This document shows positions 33,964 to 45,914 of a stretch of 64,000 nt of DNA, piece after piece. Origin of the DNA: Hygrocybe punicea (taxonomy: Eukaryota; Basidiomycota; Agaricomycetes; Agaricales; Hygrophoraceae). The notes beneath the pieces were generated by a model. It was not told the DNA's origin and did no database searches. It was given only the letters and a program-made list of their open reading frames with translations. Within the stretch, counting starts at the first letter, position 1. The number at the start of each line of letters is the position of its first letter. Made by a program: the position numbers and the translations under genes. The stretch spans positions 1,674,001-1,738,000 of the forward strand of contig OY744472.1 in assembly GCA_963556145.1 (NCBI GenBank). The letters are read 5' to 3'.

Positions 33964-34769
33964 CCGGGCCTTTCAGAAATTTCTGAACAGCTTGGAACCG
34001 GGTCCAAACCATGAACTTGTTTGTACATAGATACTGAAATATTCAATTTTTGTATTAATTTTTGGGTATGAACTTGCGAGAACTTGGGTCATGTGACCTT
34101 AAACATACATGCGAATTCACGCAGCACGCAGATTCGACTCAACAACAACAACAACAAACAATAACAGCAACACTGGTAAGTAACTAGTTTATTTCATACT
34201 TTACTGACATTTTCTTACACAAAGAAGCCCCCCATGGCCCATGCCCATGCCCACGCCTGCCCGCGCCCATGCCAAAACCACACCAACACCCACAACGGGA
34301 ACCATGGACAGTAGCGACAAAAGGATGCAGTGGGGAGTGGTGCGGCCACCCCCACTGCTAAGGTACATCATCTATTATATTCCATTGGTTACCTATACTT
34401 ACCCCCCACAGCCCCATGATGCCCATGAGCATGGACACGGCAGCAGCCCCACAGCAACCCCAGCAGCAGTGGCAGCAGCCACAGCTGGAACGAAAACGGC
34501 GGCACCAACAACGGCAGCACCAACGGCAGCAGCAGCAGCAGCGTCGACAGCAGCAGCAGTGTCGACAGTGGCAGCAGCAGCAGCAGCAGCAGTGTCAACA
34601 CGGCAGTGGCAGCAGCAGCAACGGTGACAGTGGCAGCGGCAACGGCGACAGCAGCAGCAGCAATGGCAGCAGTAGCAACAATGGCGCCGGCAGTGACGCA
34701 GCACCAATGCGGCAACAGCGGTGACACAGCCAAACAAAGGTCCCCCCCTTCCTCCCCACCCCTCCCAAC

Positions 34770-34822
34770 TCCTCGCAGCCCCAGGACCACGTCAATTGAC
34801 ATGGCGCTGTGGCTTGCGAAGA
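34770..34822. repeat. Nested palindrome module (copy 5, in H2 element)
   Basis: Arms TCCTCGCAG and GCTTGCGAAGA (diverged) around CACGTCAATTGACATG (34788-34803). The core is nearly the same as in H3 elements although the host element is H2. Confidence 0.65.
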
Positions 34823-35015
34823 AATTTGAGGGTGGAGGAAGATGGTTCGCGGTCCAAACCACATCCAGATGCAGACCAAACTGCACGGAACGGTCCCATG
34901 CAGTTCCGGTTCCAGTTCAGGAGAAGGGCCGAACTGAACTGAGGGTCTGGTTTTGAGTTCAGCCAAAAGGGCCAAAAACTGGACCAAACCGGACTTCAGC
35001 AACACTAGCAACATC

Positions 35016-35833
35016 ACGTCCGGTCTCATCCATTTTCTGCTGGCATCATCCCGATGAGGTCATGAAGAGTTGAGGAAGATACTATTAGTGCAATGAAAGC
35101 CTAAAGGTCGAGTGATGTGCTGGACTGCAATCAGACATGGCTGCAGAACTCTCGGCGTATGATGCCACTTAGCCCGTTCGGGCGGTAGAGGTACTGGTTC
35201 TGTGGAGGAGGTTCTGAGTCCTAAATTTATTTAGGCTCGGTCTTATATGACCTGAGCCACCAAAATCAAAATTCCACTCTATTGTCGTGGCAAATGCCAA
35301 GTTTGGCCATGTTTACCTTCTCATTCATTTTTTTTCTAACGAGACATTTATCTTTGAAATAAGTCACAAAGAGCAGTGTATGTAAATAGTAGTAATAACT
35401 CTGAGGGACTCGGATTTGCCATGCAAAGCAATGGCCCTCTAGCACAAGTTAGCACCCATAGCTCAGTTTCCTAGAACAGGATATGCCAAAGCCGGAGACT
35501 CATCACTAGAAAAATGCTTTCGTGCAACGAATGTATATATGACAGATGCACCTTTGTAGGGACTTCACTGGGTTTATTATCTAAGGAGTGACCAGGTGTT
35601 GACCAGACGGTCAGTATGTTGTACACACAAAGATACACCCGTGATCATGAAAAATATTCATTTGACTTCAGCCATGTACAGGTATCACACCCACGACTGC
35701 CAGAAGTACTTTACGAACAGTGGATAAGCGAGAAACACGGCATCGGAGAGTAGATGATACGCACTGCAATCCGCCACCGACATACAAATACAAAGTTGAC
35801 AATAAAGCGGGCGATACGGAAGAGTCGTAACGT
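35016..35833. other. No supported gene
   Basis: Includes GCCATGCAAAGCAATGGCCC near 35418, which also occurs just after the H3 element near 23160; otherwise no recognised feature. Confidence 0.4.
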
Positions 35834-36403
35834 TCAATCGCCCAAAACCTGACACATAGCCTTGACATCCTGAACCACCTGTCGCATGAGATTGATGCCT
35901 TCATCCTCAAGAAGATCACAGTTCCACCGCTCGATAGGAGCTACGTCGTTGAGGGAATCTGGATCGGGTAAGATGGCACGCGGCGTGACTCGGTTGTTCG
36001 CAACAACATATTCGTAAAAGGCCATGCGGGTGCCAAATGCACTGATACCAGGCAGCCGGGGCGTAACGAGGGCGTGGCGAAGATCGCGGAAGCGATCGCG
36101 CATCTGGTCATCCGCTTGCTTGCGCTTCGAGTCAAGGGACAAAGATGCCGGTGGCTTGACTTCTATAAAGAAAACGGGATGCTTGTCAAGCTCGACGGTG
36201 AATAACGCGATGACATCGATGGACTCGCGAGGAGTTTGAGGGATGTGATACTGAGGAGAGATTTCGAATGGGCCCTCGATACCGAAAAGGTGGTAGAGAA
36301 GGCGAGTGTACGGGCCATAGTAGACGCTTTCGTCGGTGGCGTACTGAGGTTGCTTCGCCGACAAAAAGGAATTGACAAGCCAGTGAGGCCAAGGATCAGC
36401 CAT
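35834..36403 (-). CDS. PD-(D/E)XK nuclease-like fungal protein (189 aa)
   Basis: Intact single-exon frame from the ATG at 36403-36401 (MADPWPHWLVNSF) to TGA at 35836-35834. The core SIDVIALFTVEL (Asp63) followed by PVFFIEVKPP (Glu81-x-Lys83) is the D...ExK signature of the PD-(D/E)XK fold, which binds one or two metal ions to cut DNA. The first 40 residues contain YYGPYTRLLYHLFG and the C-terminal half contains GISAFGTRMAFYEY and LNDVAPIERWNCDLLEDEG; this order is familiar from a large family of unnamed Agaricomycete proteins present in many copies per genome. An upstream in-frame GTG adds two codons but ATG is preferred. It is one of the few uninterrupted genes in the window. Nuclease activity and biological role are inferences. 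Confidence 0.75.
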   Translation of the reverse strand: MADPWPHWLVNSFLSAKQPQYATDESVYYGPYTRLLYHLFGIEGPFEISPQYHIPQTPRESIDVIALFTVELDKHPVFFIEVKPPASLSLDSKRKQADDQMRDRFRDLRHALVTPRLPGISAFGTRMAFYEYVVANNRVTPRAILPDPDSLNDVAPIERWNCDLLEDEGINLMRQVVQDVKAMCQVLGD

Positions 36404-36987
36404 TCTCACAGGAGACGGATGAGGATTTTGGCAGTCATGATATAACTGACTTTGAAAATATAACTAAGGACAAACAAAAGTAACAACCAAACATTGAAAT
36501 GTATCTGCACTAGTGAGCCTCTCGTGACTGTGTTTTCTGATAAATAAATATTGGGAAAATTATGATACACTCCTGGTGTGCTATTCGACAATTATTCCTG
36601 CAAGATGTAAGTGATATAAGCAGTATTAGATGCAAAATAAAGTGAAAATGACGAAATTCAGCAAAATCATGAAGTTTTTTTGCTTTCTTTTAGGTCAAAT
36701 ACAATTTCTATTGCTTGGGTCTTGCAAAGACTATTGTACAATAGCTGTTTGGGAGTACATTGTAATTTTTCTGGGATTTAGCTGTTAGAAAATGCCTTCA
36801 GAATTCAAGCTTTACAATGAAAAACACTCATACTTTAGGTGTGAAGGTGCCCAACAGCAGTTGAGGTGGTCAGTCCTCATCATACTTGTTGTCCAGGGCT
36901 GGACCATAATGGTAGTTGCAGGGGGAAAGTTGGAAGGTGAGAGTTCTGGGAGTGTACCTGGGGCCAATATATAAGTGCCCCTCTAGT
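36404..36987. other. No supported gene; putative 5′ flank of the minus-strand gene
   Basis: AT-rich flank. The small frame 36792-36974 has no recognisable domain. Confidence 0.4.
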
Positions 36988-37075
36988 GTTTCCACAGCTG
37001 TGACCAATGTTTTTCAAGAAATGGCTATATCATTCCTAATAAAATGGCTAAAATTACAAGAATATTTGAGCATGT
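36988..37075. mobile_element. H1 MITE, left-end fragment
   Basis: Matches the first 90 bp of the H1 family (TAGTGTTTCCACAGC... GGCTAAAATTACAAGAATATT) and then stops. It has no right end, so it is truncated by the tandem array that follows. Confidence 0.7.
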
Positions 37076-37079
37076 AGAA

Positions 37080-37920
37080 TAGGGACTACCATGGATGCTG
37101 GTCATCCAAATGAACATCCACGGATGACATAAGTGGATGGATATATATGGATATGGATGTGAGGTCATGGATATCCATGGATATCCGGATGATAACCTTC
37201 TCCAACTCCTCGTCTACCTCCTCCTGTGGCTCCTCTCGTCTACTTCCTGTGACTCTCTGTGCCACGACTGTCTCTCCTGCCCAAACATGGTCATTTGGAC
37301 CCTCACCACCACCAGAGTTACTTGTGACACAACAGCTGCCCACAGCCACCCCTCCCATTCAAACACAAGGCAGAGGGTCATTTGGACACCACCACCACCA
37401 CCACCACCTCATCCTCCTCCTTCTCCCTTGTGAGTTGGGGGCACTTTGGACAATGCCAGCCCACTGCCACCACCACCACCACCCACCCACCACCTCCTCC
37501 CTCACGAGTTGGGGAACACCAGCCCACCACCACCCTCCCTCACATTCAAACACAAGCTGGAGGTTCATTGGAACCTCACCACCACCCTCCCTCACAAGCT
37601 GGGGGACTTTGGAGTCTGGACAATGCAAGCGGCCAGCCCTCCCTCACATTCAAACATGAGCTGGAGGTTCATTGGAACGTCACCACCACCACCCTCCCTC
37701 ACAAGCTGGGGGACTTCAGACGATGCCAGCGGCCAGCCCACGGCCACCCTCCCTTGCATTCAAATCCGAGCTGGAGGTTCATTGGAATCTCACCACCACA
37801 TCTGCCACCCACCTCCTCCCTCACAAGTTGGGGAATGCCAGCCCACTGCCACCCTCCCTCGCATTCAAACACGAGCTGGAGGTTTGTTGGAACACCCTCG
37901 AAAATTCCAATAAAATAATG
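37080..37920. repeat. CCA-rich ~105-bp tandem array 1
   Basis: Starts with GGATATCC/ATGGAT motifs, then units anchored on GGAGGTTCATTGGAA at 37559, 37664 and 37775 and a variant at 37878, interspersed with CCACCACC runs. Open Pro/Thr/His-rich frames in all phases are by-products of the composition. Shares its unit with 39950-40650. Confidence 0.75.
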
Positions 37921-39949
37921 CAACACCAATGTCTTCATCAATGCCCACGAATCCTTTTTTATTATATAAATCTTTACGCTGCATGTTTTTTAATGTCATG
38001 ACAACTGCCCAGCCATACAGACCGACACCCAATTATGTCGTCATCCGTTGGAGATTCCCCAATCGACCAGCAGGGAGATATTTCAGAGTGGCCATCGTCT
38101 TCCTCACAAAACCGAGTCTCCAAGGGTTCTGATGGGTATCCATCTTGGCTCCCCAAATGACCTTTACATCCACTGCCCGCTTCAACTCTCCAATCATCTT
38201 ACGCTGAGCCTGGTCTGAGTGAGCATTTTATTTGGGCCAGAAAACCAACCCCACACTCTGTCCGAATTGTCAGCTTGCAGGACACTGTGGATGGCAACAA
38301 GGATCACTATGGATGGTGTGAGCCAACCCATCACACACAGGTTGGCAATCCTTCGCACACCCGAGTCTGGTCCCACGTGACAACCACCAGACTGTCTCCA
38401 GCACTTTTCTCGTCGCCCTTCCCTGTCCTGCAACTGCAACCGAGGTTCAACTCTTTTGGTTTACACTTGGAGCTCTTGCAAAACCCATCTCTAAAATCCC
38501 ATCTCTATTTCTATTTACTCCCTGTTCTCGTGTTTGCGCATATTCCCCTCCAAACTTTCTTTGACTTCAATGCTGCGTATATATTACTTCAGTGAGTACA
38601 ATTATTCCAAGTGAATGTGCTGGCCTTAATTTTGTTACTAGGGTTGCCAAATTCCCAAGCCCAGAAGCATATGGTGTTCCCGGTTCCGGAAAAAATTGGG
38701 CATTGGGCGCTGCTGCCTATGTTTTCGCCAGCTGGTATGCCTTGCATCATAGTTTTGATTGCCTCAAATTAATGATTGTGTTATTTAGGATTGGCTTTTG
38801 GGTCATGAACGGCCATGGATGTGTGGGAGTTTGTGGGCCACGGTATCGCTGGGAAGAAGAGGAGGCTGAGAAAAACATAGCCACTCACGATGATACAGGC
38901 TCGGAGGCTGACACCCTTCCTTGGACCTGGAGAGAATGTACACGCATCCACATCCAGGATGCATACGATTTCTGCATGACCATTGATACGCTAATCGAGG
39001 TGCTGTGCACTAACAACAACACTCTTTGACTGGTTAGATTGCGAGTAAGTGAAGTGGAATAATTTCTACGAGTCTCGTGACGATCGCGATCGATAGTGCG
39101 ACTTTGGCGATTAAAGTCATGGCGACTAAAGAAGATCGACATAAAGAACTACGGTCAGGGATGGTTGAATGTGAGGAAAGTAAAGTCATATTGGAGTTTG
39201 AAAGGTATAACGGAGTGAGGAGACGGGAACGATGCGCTCTAGTTCACTGTTTCTATGTGTAATCTAACAGCTATTTTATACGAAGACGGTCGGAGATCGG
39301 AGACGAAGTGAGAAAGTCGTGTAAAGAAAGAAACCTAGTCTAATAGGGGTCGAAAGAAAGGACTGAGTATCAATCACATGTAAACGCAGCCAAAAGAGGT
39401 GGTGAAAGAAAGATGAGGATGATCCTGTAACAAAGGAAGAACAAAGGAGTTGGATGGAAGAAATGGAATAGGTACTCTGAACGAGTTAGTGTATCTAAGA
39501 TGAAATGGGGTATTACTGTTATGAAAGGCGAACTATTATGCGAGGGTCCAGGGCTTGATCCGATTTGGGGGTTTCTCTATCTTGGTCCGCGATGTCGTTG
39601 GAGATGATCGCGATATGATTGAGAAGTTGTACTAGTTGTCGCGAGCCATCGCGAAGTCGCAAGATATCAGACTTGTTTTCGAAGGATAGTATAAATCTGT
39701 CCGATTTGCCAATTCGGTGGTCAGCGCGTATGAGTGCGTATCACCATCAAGCCACCAAAATTTAGTGCGGGGAAGTGAGAGGTCTCAGATGTGAGCGAGT
39801 TGCTGGGGCCCTCACCTGCCTCCATTGTTCCATTCAAGGGCATGGAGCAGGTGCTCACTGTTGTGGGTTTTCCTTCTTCACTGGCTCCTGCGTGGTGAGG
39901 GGTGCTTTCTGAAGAATTGTTTACCGGCCCCAAGGGTGAGGTGTTGGCA
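37921..39949. other. No confidently supported gene
   Basis: A frame at 38592-39029 (145 codons) and shorter frames on both strands have no recognisable domain. The sequence CTAGGGTTGCCAAATTCCC at 38638 resembles a TAGTGTTGCC-type transposon end but has no mate that I can find. Confidence 0.35.
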
Positions 39950-40650
39950 TCCAGAATGTGTCCTCCCTCGCGAGTTGGGGAACCCTCCCTCGCATTCAAA
40001 CACGAGCCGGAGGTTCGTTGGAACCTCACCACCACCACCACCTTACCACCTCTCTCATGAGTGGGGGACTTCAGATGACACCAGCCCACTGCCTCCCTCC
40101 CTAGCATTCAGAGGCGAGCCACAGGTTCATTGGAACCTCACCACCACCAACCACCACCTCCTCCCTTGCGAGTCGGGGAACGCCAGCCCACCACCACCCT
40201 CCCTCACATTCAAATGGGAGCCAGATGGTCATTTGGACCTTGCCACCACCACCCACCACCTCCTCTCTTGCAAGTTGGGGAATGCCAACCCACTGCCACC
40301 CTCCCTCGCGAGCCGGAGGTTCATTGGAACCTCACCACCACCACCTTACCTCCTCCCTCACGAGTGGGGGGACTTCAGACAATGCCAGCCCACTGCCATC
40401 CTCCCTCGCATTCAAATGCGAGCTGGAGGTTCGTTGGAACCTCACCACCACCACCACCACCACCTCAGGAATGCTAGCCCACCACCACCATCCCTCGTAT
40501 TCAAATGCAAGCCAGATGGTCATTGGAACCTCACCACCACCACCACCACCACCACCACCACCACCTCCCTCGTGAGTTGGGGACCTTCGGACAATGCCAG
40601 CCCACCGCCACCCTCTCTCACATCTAAACACAAGCTGGGTGGTTTGGACT
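39950..40650. repeat. CCA-rich ~105-bp tandem array 2
   Basis: Units anchored on GGAGGTTCGTTGGAACCTC-like motifs near 40011, 40121, 40222, 40315, 40426 and 40516, with CCACCACC runs and CCCTCCCTCGCATTCAAA between them. Same unit and orientation as the array at 37080-37920. Confidence 0.75.
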
Positions 40651-40809
40651 CTCACCCCAAAATTATCTGTGTGTAGTAACACCATAAATACATTGTCTGA
40701 CATGTGAAAACCGTGAGATGGAGTACTGCAGTATCATACTCCACCCAAGATGTTTGGTGAGTGTATCGGGGCCGCTTTGCCCTGTCCACAACCTTCGTAA
40801 CACCTAGCA

Positions 40810-42576
40810 ATGCCTCGGAGGCCCACAGCTGCTGTACCAACCATGCCATTATCCGACAGGGACTGACAATGATGCAGATCAACCTGCTGGTCCTGCAGTG
40901 CTTATCTCACCTATGAAAGCTTGAGCGGCTAAGCAGGGAATTGTGAACAAGACTGATAAAGAGGTATGGGGCTTGCCAGATAGTGAGATTATTGGTGAGT
41001 GGTTGTTCTTTGATGAAAATGAAGCTCATTCATGTACATTTAGAGGCTTCAAAGGCTTCATGGCACTCCAATGTATATGATCACTTTGACATCACCCTTA
41101 GCCATGAGCTGGATGGCAGGGGACGACCCTTGGCATTGACCTTTGTATTTACCTGTAAGGTTGATCCTGCTCACCACCTGCCTCATTGCCGTGCCCGAAT
41201 GTCTACTGGCCATGGAACAAAAAATATCCAAGATCATGTTAAGGCTTGTAGTACTTGTTTAGGTTCTACTGCTCGTGCTACAGCTGTTGCATCTATGGGA
41301 CCACATTACTCTCCTGCTGCCCATCATACCCTAATTGCTCTGTGGTGCTAAAAACCACCATCCGTTCAATTCTGTCCTGGATGAAGATTATCGTGCTGAG
41401 GTTGAAATGCTTTGTCCTGGAACTGTCCTGCCTACTCCTCAAACAGTCTCACATGATATCAAAGCTATCTATGCTGAGATGTCTAAGAATGTTCAGAATT
41501 ATTTCATGGTGAGCATCAGCCTTTGTATATATTTCTGTATTAATAAATTATATCAAGGCCCATAACTCCACTATCCATTTGGTTCTGGATGGATGGACAG
41601 CTCCTATTGTCGCATCCTTCCTTGGGATTGTTGTTGTTTGGTTTTCTGATGGTATCATTCATCGGGCTATCCTTGAATTTATCCAGTCAGTCTTAAATAT
41701 ACTTTAAAAATATATTCTATATCTTATTATTGTTAGGTTAACTCAAAAACATGACAGTGTATATCTTGCTACAGTTACTGCCAACTACTTGAAACAGTTT
41801 GGACTTGATAAATTTGTTTGCTTCTTATTTTATTTATTCTTTCATTGTCACCTGAAGCAATTTTTTATAGATTCTCTCGATATGCATGGATAATGCCAGT
41901 AATAATGATGCATTGGTGAAGTATCTTCCTCACCTCATTCCATCTTTTCGTGGGATGATTGCTCGTGGCCGGTGCTTCCCACACATTATTAATCTCTTGG
42001 CAAAGGTACCCATCAATTCAACACATAACTAATAGATTTATAGATTTTTATATCTTTCTTCTTTTGAGCGCCAAAGAAAAAACAAAGAGAATCTGCTGCC
42101 ACAGAGGGTGAGTTTAGAACTATGTATACCAAAATTATATTGAGCCAAATATTATATTATATTAGCCATCATGGAAGCTGATGACGTCTCTGAGGATAAA
42201 CCTCCTGTGGAAGAAGAAGGTATTATAACTGATGCAGCCACTACACCAGATGATGGTAGGGATGCTTATGATTCTGCTATCATTAAAACTACTCATGATA
42301 GGGCTATTGAGATGATGAGATTGGATGGTGTGGTGATTGATCCAGACTCGGAGGAGAACAAGATGGCACTCCAGCTTTTCCCCCGGGTAAGTTGAAATTC
42401 ATCATAATGGGGTGTATGATGGTTTTAATGAAGTTCAAGGTTGCTGGTCTTGCCTGGCGTATTCATGACAATTCAACACTCAAGGAAAAGTTTGATACTC
42501 TTGTGTCAAATGACCAGGATCTTCCTGGCGATAAGACAACACTTGACCGCCATGTTACTACTCAGTGGAATTCAGC
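40810..42576 (+). pseudogene. hAT transposase with BED-type zinc finger, truncated
   Basis: Pieces in order: an N-terminus from the ATG at 40810 with a frame change and a TGA at 40922 (CGA would keep it open); a BED-finger-like segment (SNVYDHFDI, then FVFTCK, then GTKNIQDHVKAC, about 41060-41250); HHPFNSVLDEDYRAEVEMLCPGT and TVSHDIKAIY (about 41350-41480); after a short intron, LVLDGWTAPIVASFLGIVVVW; then MDNASNNDALVKYL and RCFPHIINLLAK; and last, TTLDRHVTTQWNS. These are the successive landmarks of the hAT RNase H-like catalytic domain. It stops at about 42576, before the C-terminal hAT dimerisation region, where unrelated sequence begins. Introns and at least two frameshifts are present. 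It cannot be tied to H1-H4 by ends, since neither of its own ends is visible. Confidence 0.8.
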
Positions 42577-44889
42577 ATGGGGCGTTGATAGTGGCAGAGG
42601 CGGCTGGTACAGACTTGCGAGGGATGCTGTGGGGGTTCTGGAAGGTTGTACTAAGCGGCAGGTGGTTCAATGAATACGTGAATGGCCAGGGATGTCGAGT
42701 ATGCAGGGGCATGAGAAGGATGACGTGGCACGATGTTGGGGGCTCAAACACGGCAGAGGCGGCTTGTATGGACTTGTGAAGGATGCTGTGGGGGTGCTGG
42801 GAGCCTATACGGATGTGTAGGATGCGGTCTGTGGGCGTAGGATGTGTGGTGACATGGGAGAGGTGACGATGGTGGTGTTTTGGGATGGCGTAGGTGCAGA
42901 CAGTGGGGTCGTATCATGGTTCACGTCTATGGGGATGACGGCGAGTGCGTATGCAAAGACGGGAGCCAAAATGGGCGCAAAACGAGGGGAGGACGTGTCA
43001 GAATGCGATGTTGGCGATCGTGGACACGTTTTCCTGGGGATGGTGCGGTTCAGATGCTGGGATGGGTCCGGGCTTGTATCTGGGGATGACTGCGAGTCTG
43101 TAGACACAAATGGCTGACGAAACGGGGATGAAACGGTGAGGGATGGGCTGGAATGCGTGGAAGACCGTGTTTGCTGGGCACTGGCACGGTTTTCTGGGGG
43201 CGGCTCGAGTTCCGAAGGTGGGGAGAGGTCTGGGCTGGCCTCTGGGGACGACAGCGAGTCCATAGACGAGAACAGTGGGCCAAACAGGGGTCAAACAGGG
43301 GCAGATATGGTTGGACTTGTCGAAAACCGCGTTGAACGTGTTTTTCTGCATGGTTACATCAGAAATGGCGAGGATGGGCGTACCTGGGGTGCACAGGCTA
43401 AACCTGTTGCACGATGGGCATTTTCCTTCTGCTTCGTGGCTCGGTTCGTCTCTGTTTCATGAGTTACGTGTAAATGGCGGACCTTGTTGGATGCGGTCGT
43501 TGGGGCTGTTTTTGGGGCTTTCTGGATGCGGATTTTCAACTGGAATCGGTGGGGCATGGAATTCCGAGTGCATTTGGGTTGTAAAACAAGTGTGGATGGT
43601 GGATGTGACGAAGTTCGAGTCGTCAAGTTGACAAAGGAGGTGTTGGATCGTGCTGTGCAAGATTCCTAAAGCGGTAAGCGGTGGTTGGGTCAGCCGCACA
43701 AGAGCAGGTTCGAAGTTGTACATGAAACTGAACAATTGTAGTCATCAAAGAAGAGAAAATATTATGAAAATCAAACCCAAATGATAGTGTGATAGTTGGC
43801 AATTGGATGTCGGAGCGTTGGATGTCGAATGTAAAGAAGTCGGGTAATGGGTGTCGGATGTGTAGAGTGCTGCAGCAAGGCTTGTTTCGAGATGATGAAA
43901 GGAAAGGTAGGGCTATGGAATGAATGTGTCTTGACACTGAATTACCCTCGCGGTGGGCTCCAGATGTAGATGTGGGTACAAGGTGGCTTCGGAACAATAT
44001 AAAGAACGATGATCCTAACCAAGGGGTGTCAGCATAGAAGTGACTGTGGATAAGTCAGTGTCGGGGATAGTAGTAAAAGGAAGGGAATGTAAGTAAAAGT
44101 AAAGCTGCCGCGTAAAACTGGACTAATAATAACAAATCCGGTGATGAATGGACTGGAAACGGATACATAATGACGAACCCGACGATGCCGACGATGTCGG
44201 GTATGGCGGGTCGTGTCGGGTCGGGTCGGAAACAATGAATGAGTAAGGAAACAACGATAAAGACAATGAAATGAACTATAATAATCTAAGGGTCTACAAG
44301 GATGAGCATTTGAAGCGATTAAAATGATTCTGACTATGAGGGAAACGGGGACTAATGGTATCTCTTTTTTTTTTGTACGGTCGTTGGGGACTGTTTTTAT
44401 AGTACATGTGTGTGTAGCTACTTTCGGACATGTCTACTTCGGCCGATAGAAACTACAAAGAAAAGATGGAATGGGGATGTGGAAAGGGGGCAATGCGATG
44501 AAGACAGGAAAATGGAGGGGAAAACAAATATGCAAGGAAAAGATCTAAAAAGTCCTACATATCTCCGAAAGGATGAGGGGATGCATAAATAAGGTAAGTC
44601 CGAAGTCGGGGATCGAGTCCAATGAGATCTGTCTCCTATAATTAGAACTCCGGGGCTTCTGAGGCTGCCGGATTTGGTCCAAAAGCAGCTGTGACGAAGC
44701 AGCATGTGTCGGGTCACATTGGTCACATTGGGTCACATCACGTCAGGTTACGTCGGGTTACGTCGGGTTCGAATGCAAGTTGAATGGAGGCATCGGGTTC
44801 ATCCGGATTTGTGATATATCAAGGATACAGACTCAGAGGGATGTTGAGTCTCTACACTGTATAGGTGGTGCCATTCGTCCCAAGACATT
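42577..44889. other. No supported gene; includes a ~155-bp tandem repeat
   Basis: Two copies of GGCAGAGGCGGCT(G/T)GTA...GATGCTGTGGGGG lie about 150 bp apart (near 42594 and 42752). On the minus strand three units of 150-160 bp contain CTCGC(C/A/T)GTC(A/G)TCCCCA at about 43250, 43090 and 42935. Near 44700-44770 there is a cluster of GTCGGGTCACAT/GGTTACGTCGGGTT motifs. The Pro/Ser-rich minus-strand frames are low-complexity. Confidence 0.45.
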
Positions 44890-45310
44890 TTCCTTGGCAT
44901 GGAGCCCTTTCAGCATATCTTTTCCATGATACATGGGTCAGCCGAGATGGACAATTCCCACTCCAAGTGGGCTGGCTTATCTCGGCCGACCAATATCTTT
45001 CTCCAGGGCAGATGGCTTGGCCGAGGGTTCCATGTTCGGAGAAGCATGGGTTGGCCGAAGCAGAGGGATATATCAGCTGGCCATGGAACGTGGATTGGCC
45101 GACCTGGCTGGGTATATCGGCTGGCCATGGAATGTGGATTGGCCGACCTGGCTGGGTATTTCGGCTGGCCATGGAACGTGGATTGGCCGACGGGTCTGGG
45201 TATTTTGGCTGGCCATGGAACATGGATTGGCCGACCTGGCTGGGTATTTCGGCTGGCCATGGAACGTGGATTGGCCGACAGGTCTGGGTATCTCGGCTGG
45301 CCATGGAACA
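44890..45310. repeat. GGCCGA-rich dispersed repeat with a 44-bp tandem array
   Basis: CTGGCCATGG recurs at 45077, 45121, 45165, 45209, 45253 and 45297, an exact 44-bp period, each unit with GATTGGCCGAC and CTGGGTAT. The left part (44896-45000) is the inverse of 20683-20770. Since 44 is not a multiple of three, all frames stay open; none is a gene. Confidence 0.9.
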
Positions 45311-45860
45311 GTGTTGCCACAAATGCAACAGGTGGGTTGTATCTGTTCATTCAGCCTGCTCTGAACATACCCACCTTACATTTTTGGACTCTTACCCACC
45401 CCTTGCCATGTGCCACAGATTTGGTACTTGCTCCTCTATCCTTGTGTTCTGGAATTTATCAATATTCACAATTCATCATATTCTCCTAATCACGTCCTGC
45501 ACCAACTTGCAATCCCCTGAGTCATCTACTTGTAATCCACATTGCTATTTGTTGCCATCAATCACGTGATTTGTCATCACCTCATGTTCACCATGAGGCA
45601 TTCTTCCATTGTTCCGGACAACGACGTTCTGCCTTTGTTCCAGACAACGACATTTGCCTTCATTCTCCTCAGTTAGTGTTGCCGAAGTTCAGTTCGGTCC
45701 GGTTCCGACCCTTTTTGGCGGAACCGCGAACTGAACTTCGGGTCCGGTTTGGTGCATGGCCAAACCCGGACCCAGACGGCGTCGAACCGTCTCTTTGCGT
45801 TCGGTCTGGGTTCAGACGCGGTCTGAAACCCAGACCGAGGTGGGCTCACCCCGTCCGTTC

Positions 45861-45914
45861 TCCTCGCGAATGGCAGGCGCGTATCAATAGATACGGCGCT
45901 GCACTTCGCGAGGT
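45861..45914. repeat. Nested palindrome module (copy 6, in H2 element)
   Basis: Arms CCTCGCGAA and TTCGCGAGG are perfect inverted repeats, as in copy 2; the inner palindrome is GCGTATCAATAGATACGGC, with ATAG in place of ATTG at the centre. Confidence 0.8.

Larger units (their letters stand above)
31093..35007. mobile_element. H2 hAT-type element, hosting an LTR retrotransposon
   Basis: Perfect 8-bp TSD GCAACATC at 31085-31092 and 35008-35015. The ends are TAGTGTTGCCGTAGCC and ...TTCAGCAACACTA. Both ends are rich in GTTCAG/GAACC motifs. Without the nested LTR element (31218-33963 plus a 4-bp TSD) it is about 1.17 kb. The interior has CAG/CAA trinucleotide arrays (34440-34700) that leave frames open by chance. 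It carries no transposase. Confidence 0.92.

Noticed and set aside
31093..35007. The whole 3.9-kb interval as one autonomous element encoding the 713-aa protein as its transposase
   Set aside because: The frame lies between LTRs with their own TSD, primer-binding site and purine tract; the outer ends belong to a different, older element.
35140..35260. Possible tRNA (GTTCGGGCGG-like segment)
   Set aside because: No consistent acceptor, D and T arms could be drawn by eye.
37137..40676. Pro/Thr/His-rich frames in the CCA-rich arrays
   Set aside because: Composition-driven; they follow the tandem unit and change phase with it.
42805..43735. Ser/Pro-rich minus-strand frames as a secreted or cell-wall protein
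   Set aside because: They follow a 150-160-bp tandem repeat, no signal peptide or domain is visible, and several frames are open together.
44865..45569. 234-codon frame with a WPTWLGISAGHG-type repeat
   Set aside because: The unit is 44 bp, so the peptide repeat cycles through all three frames; no gene.
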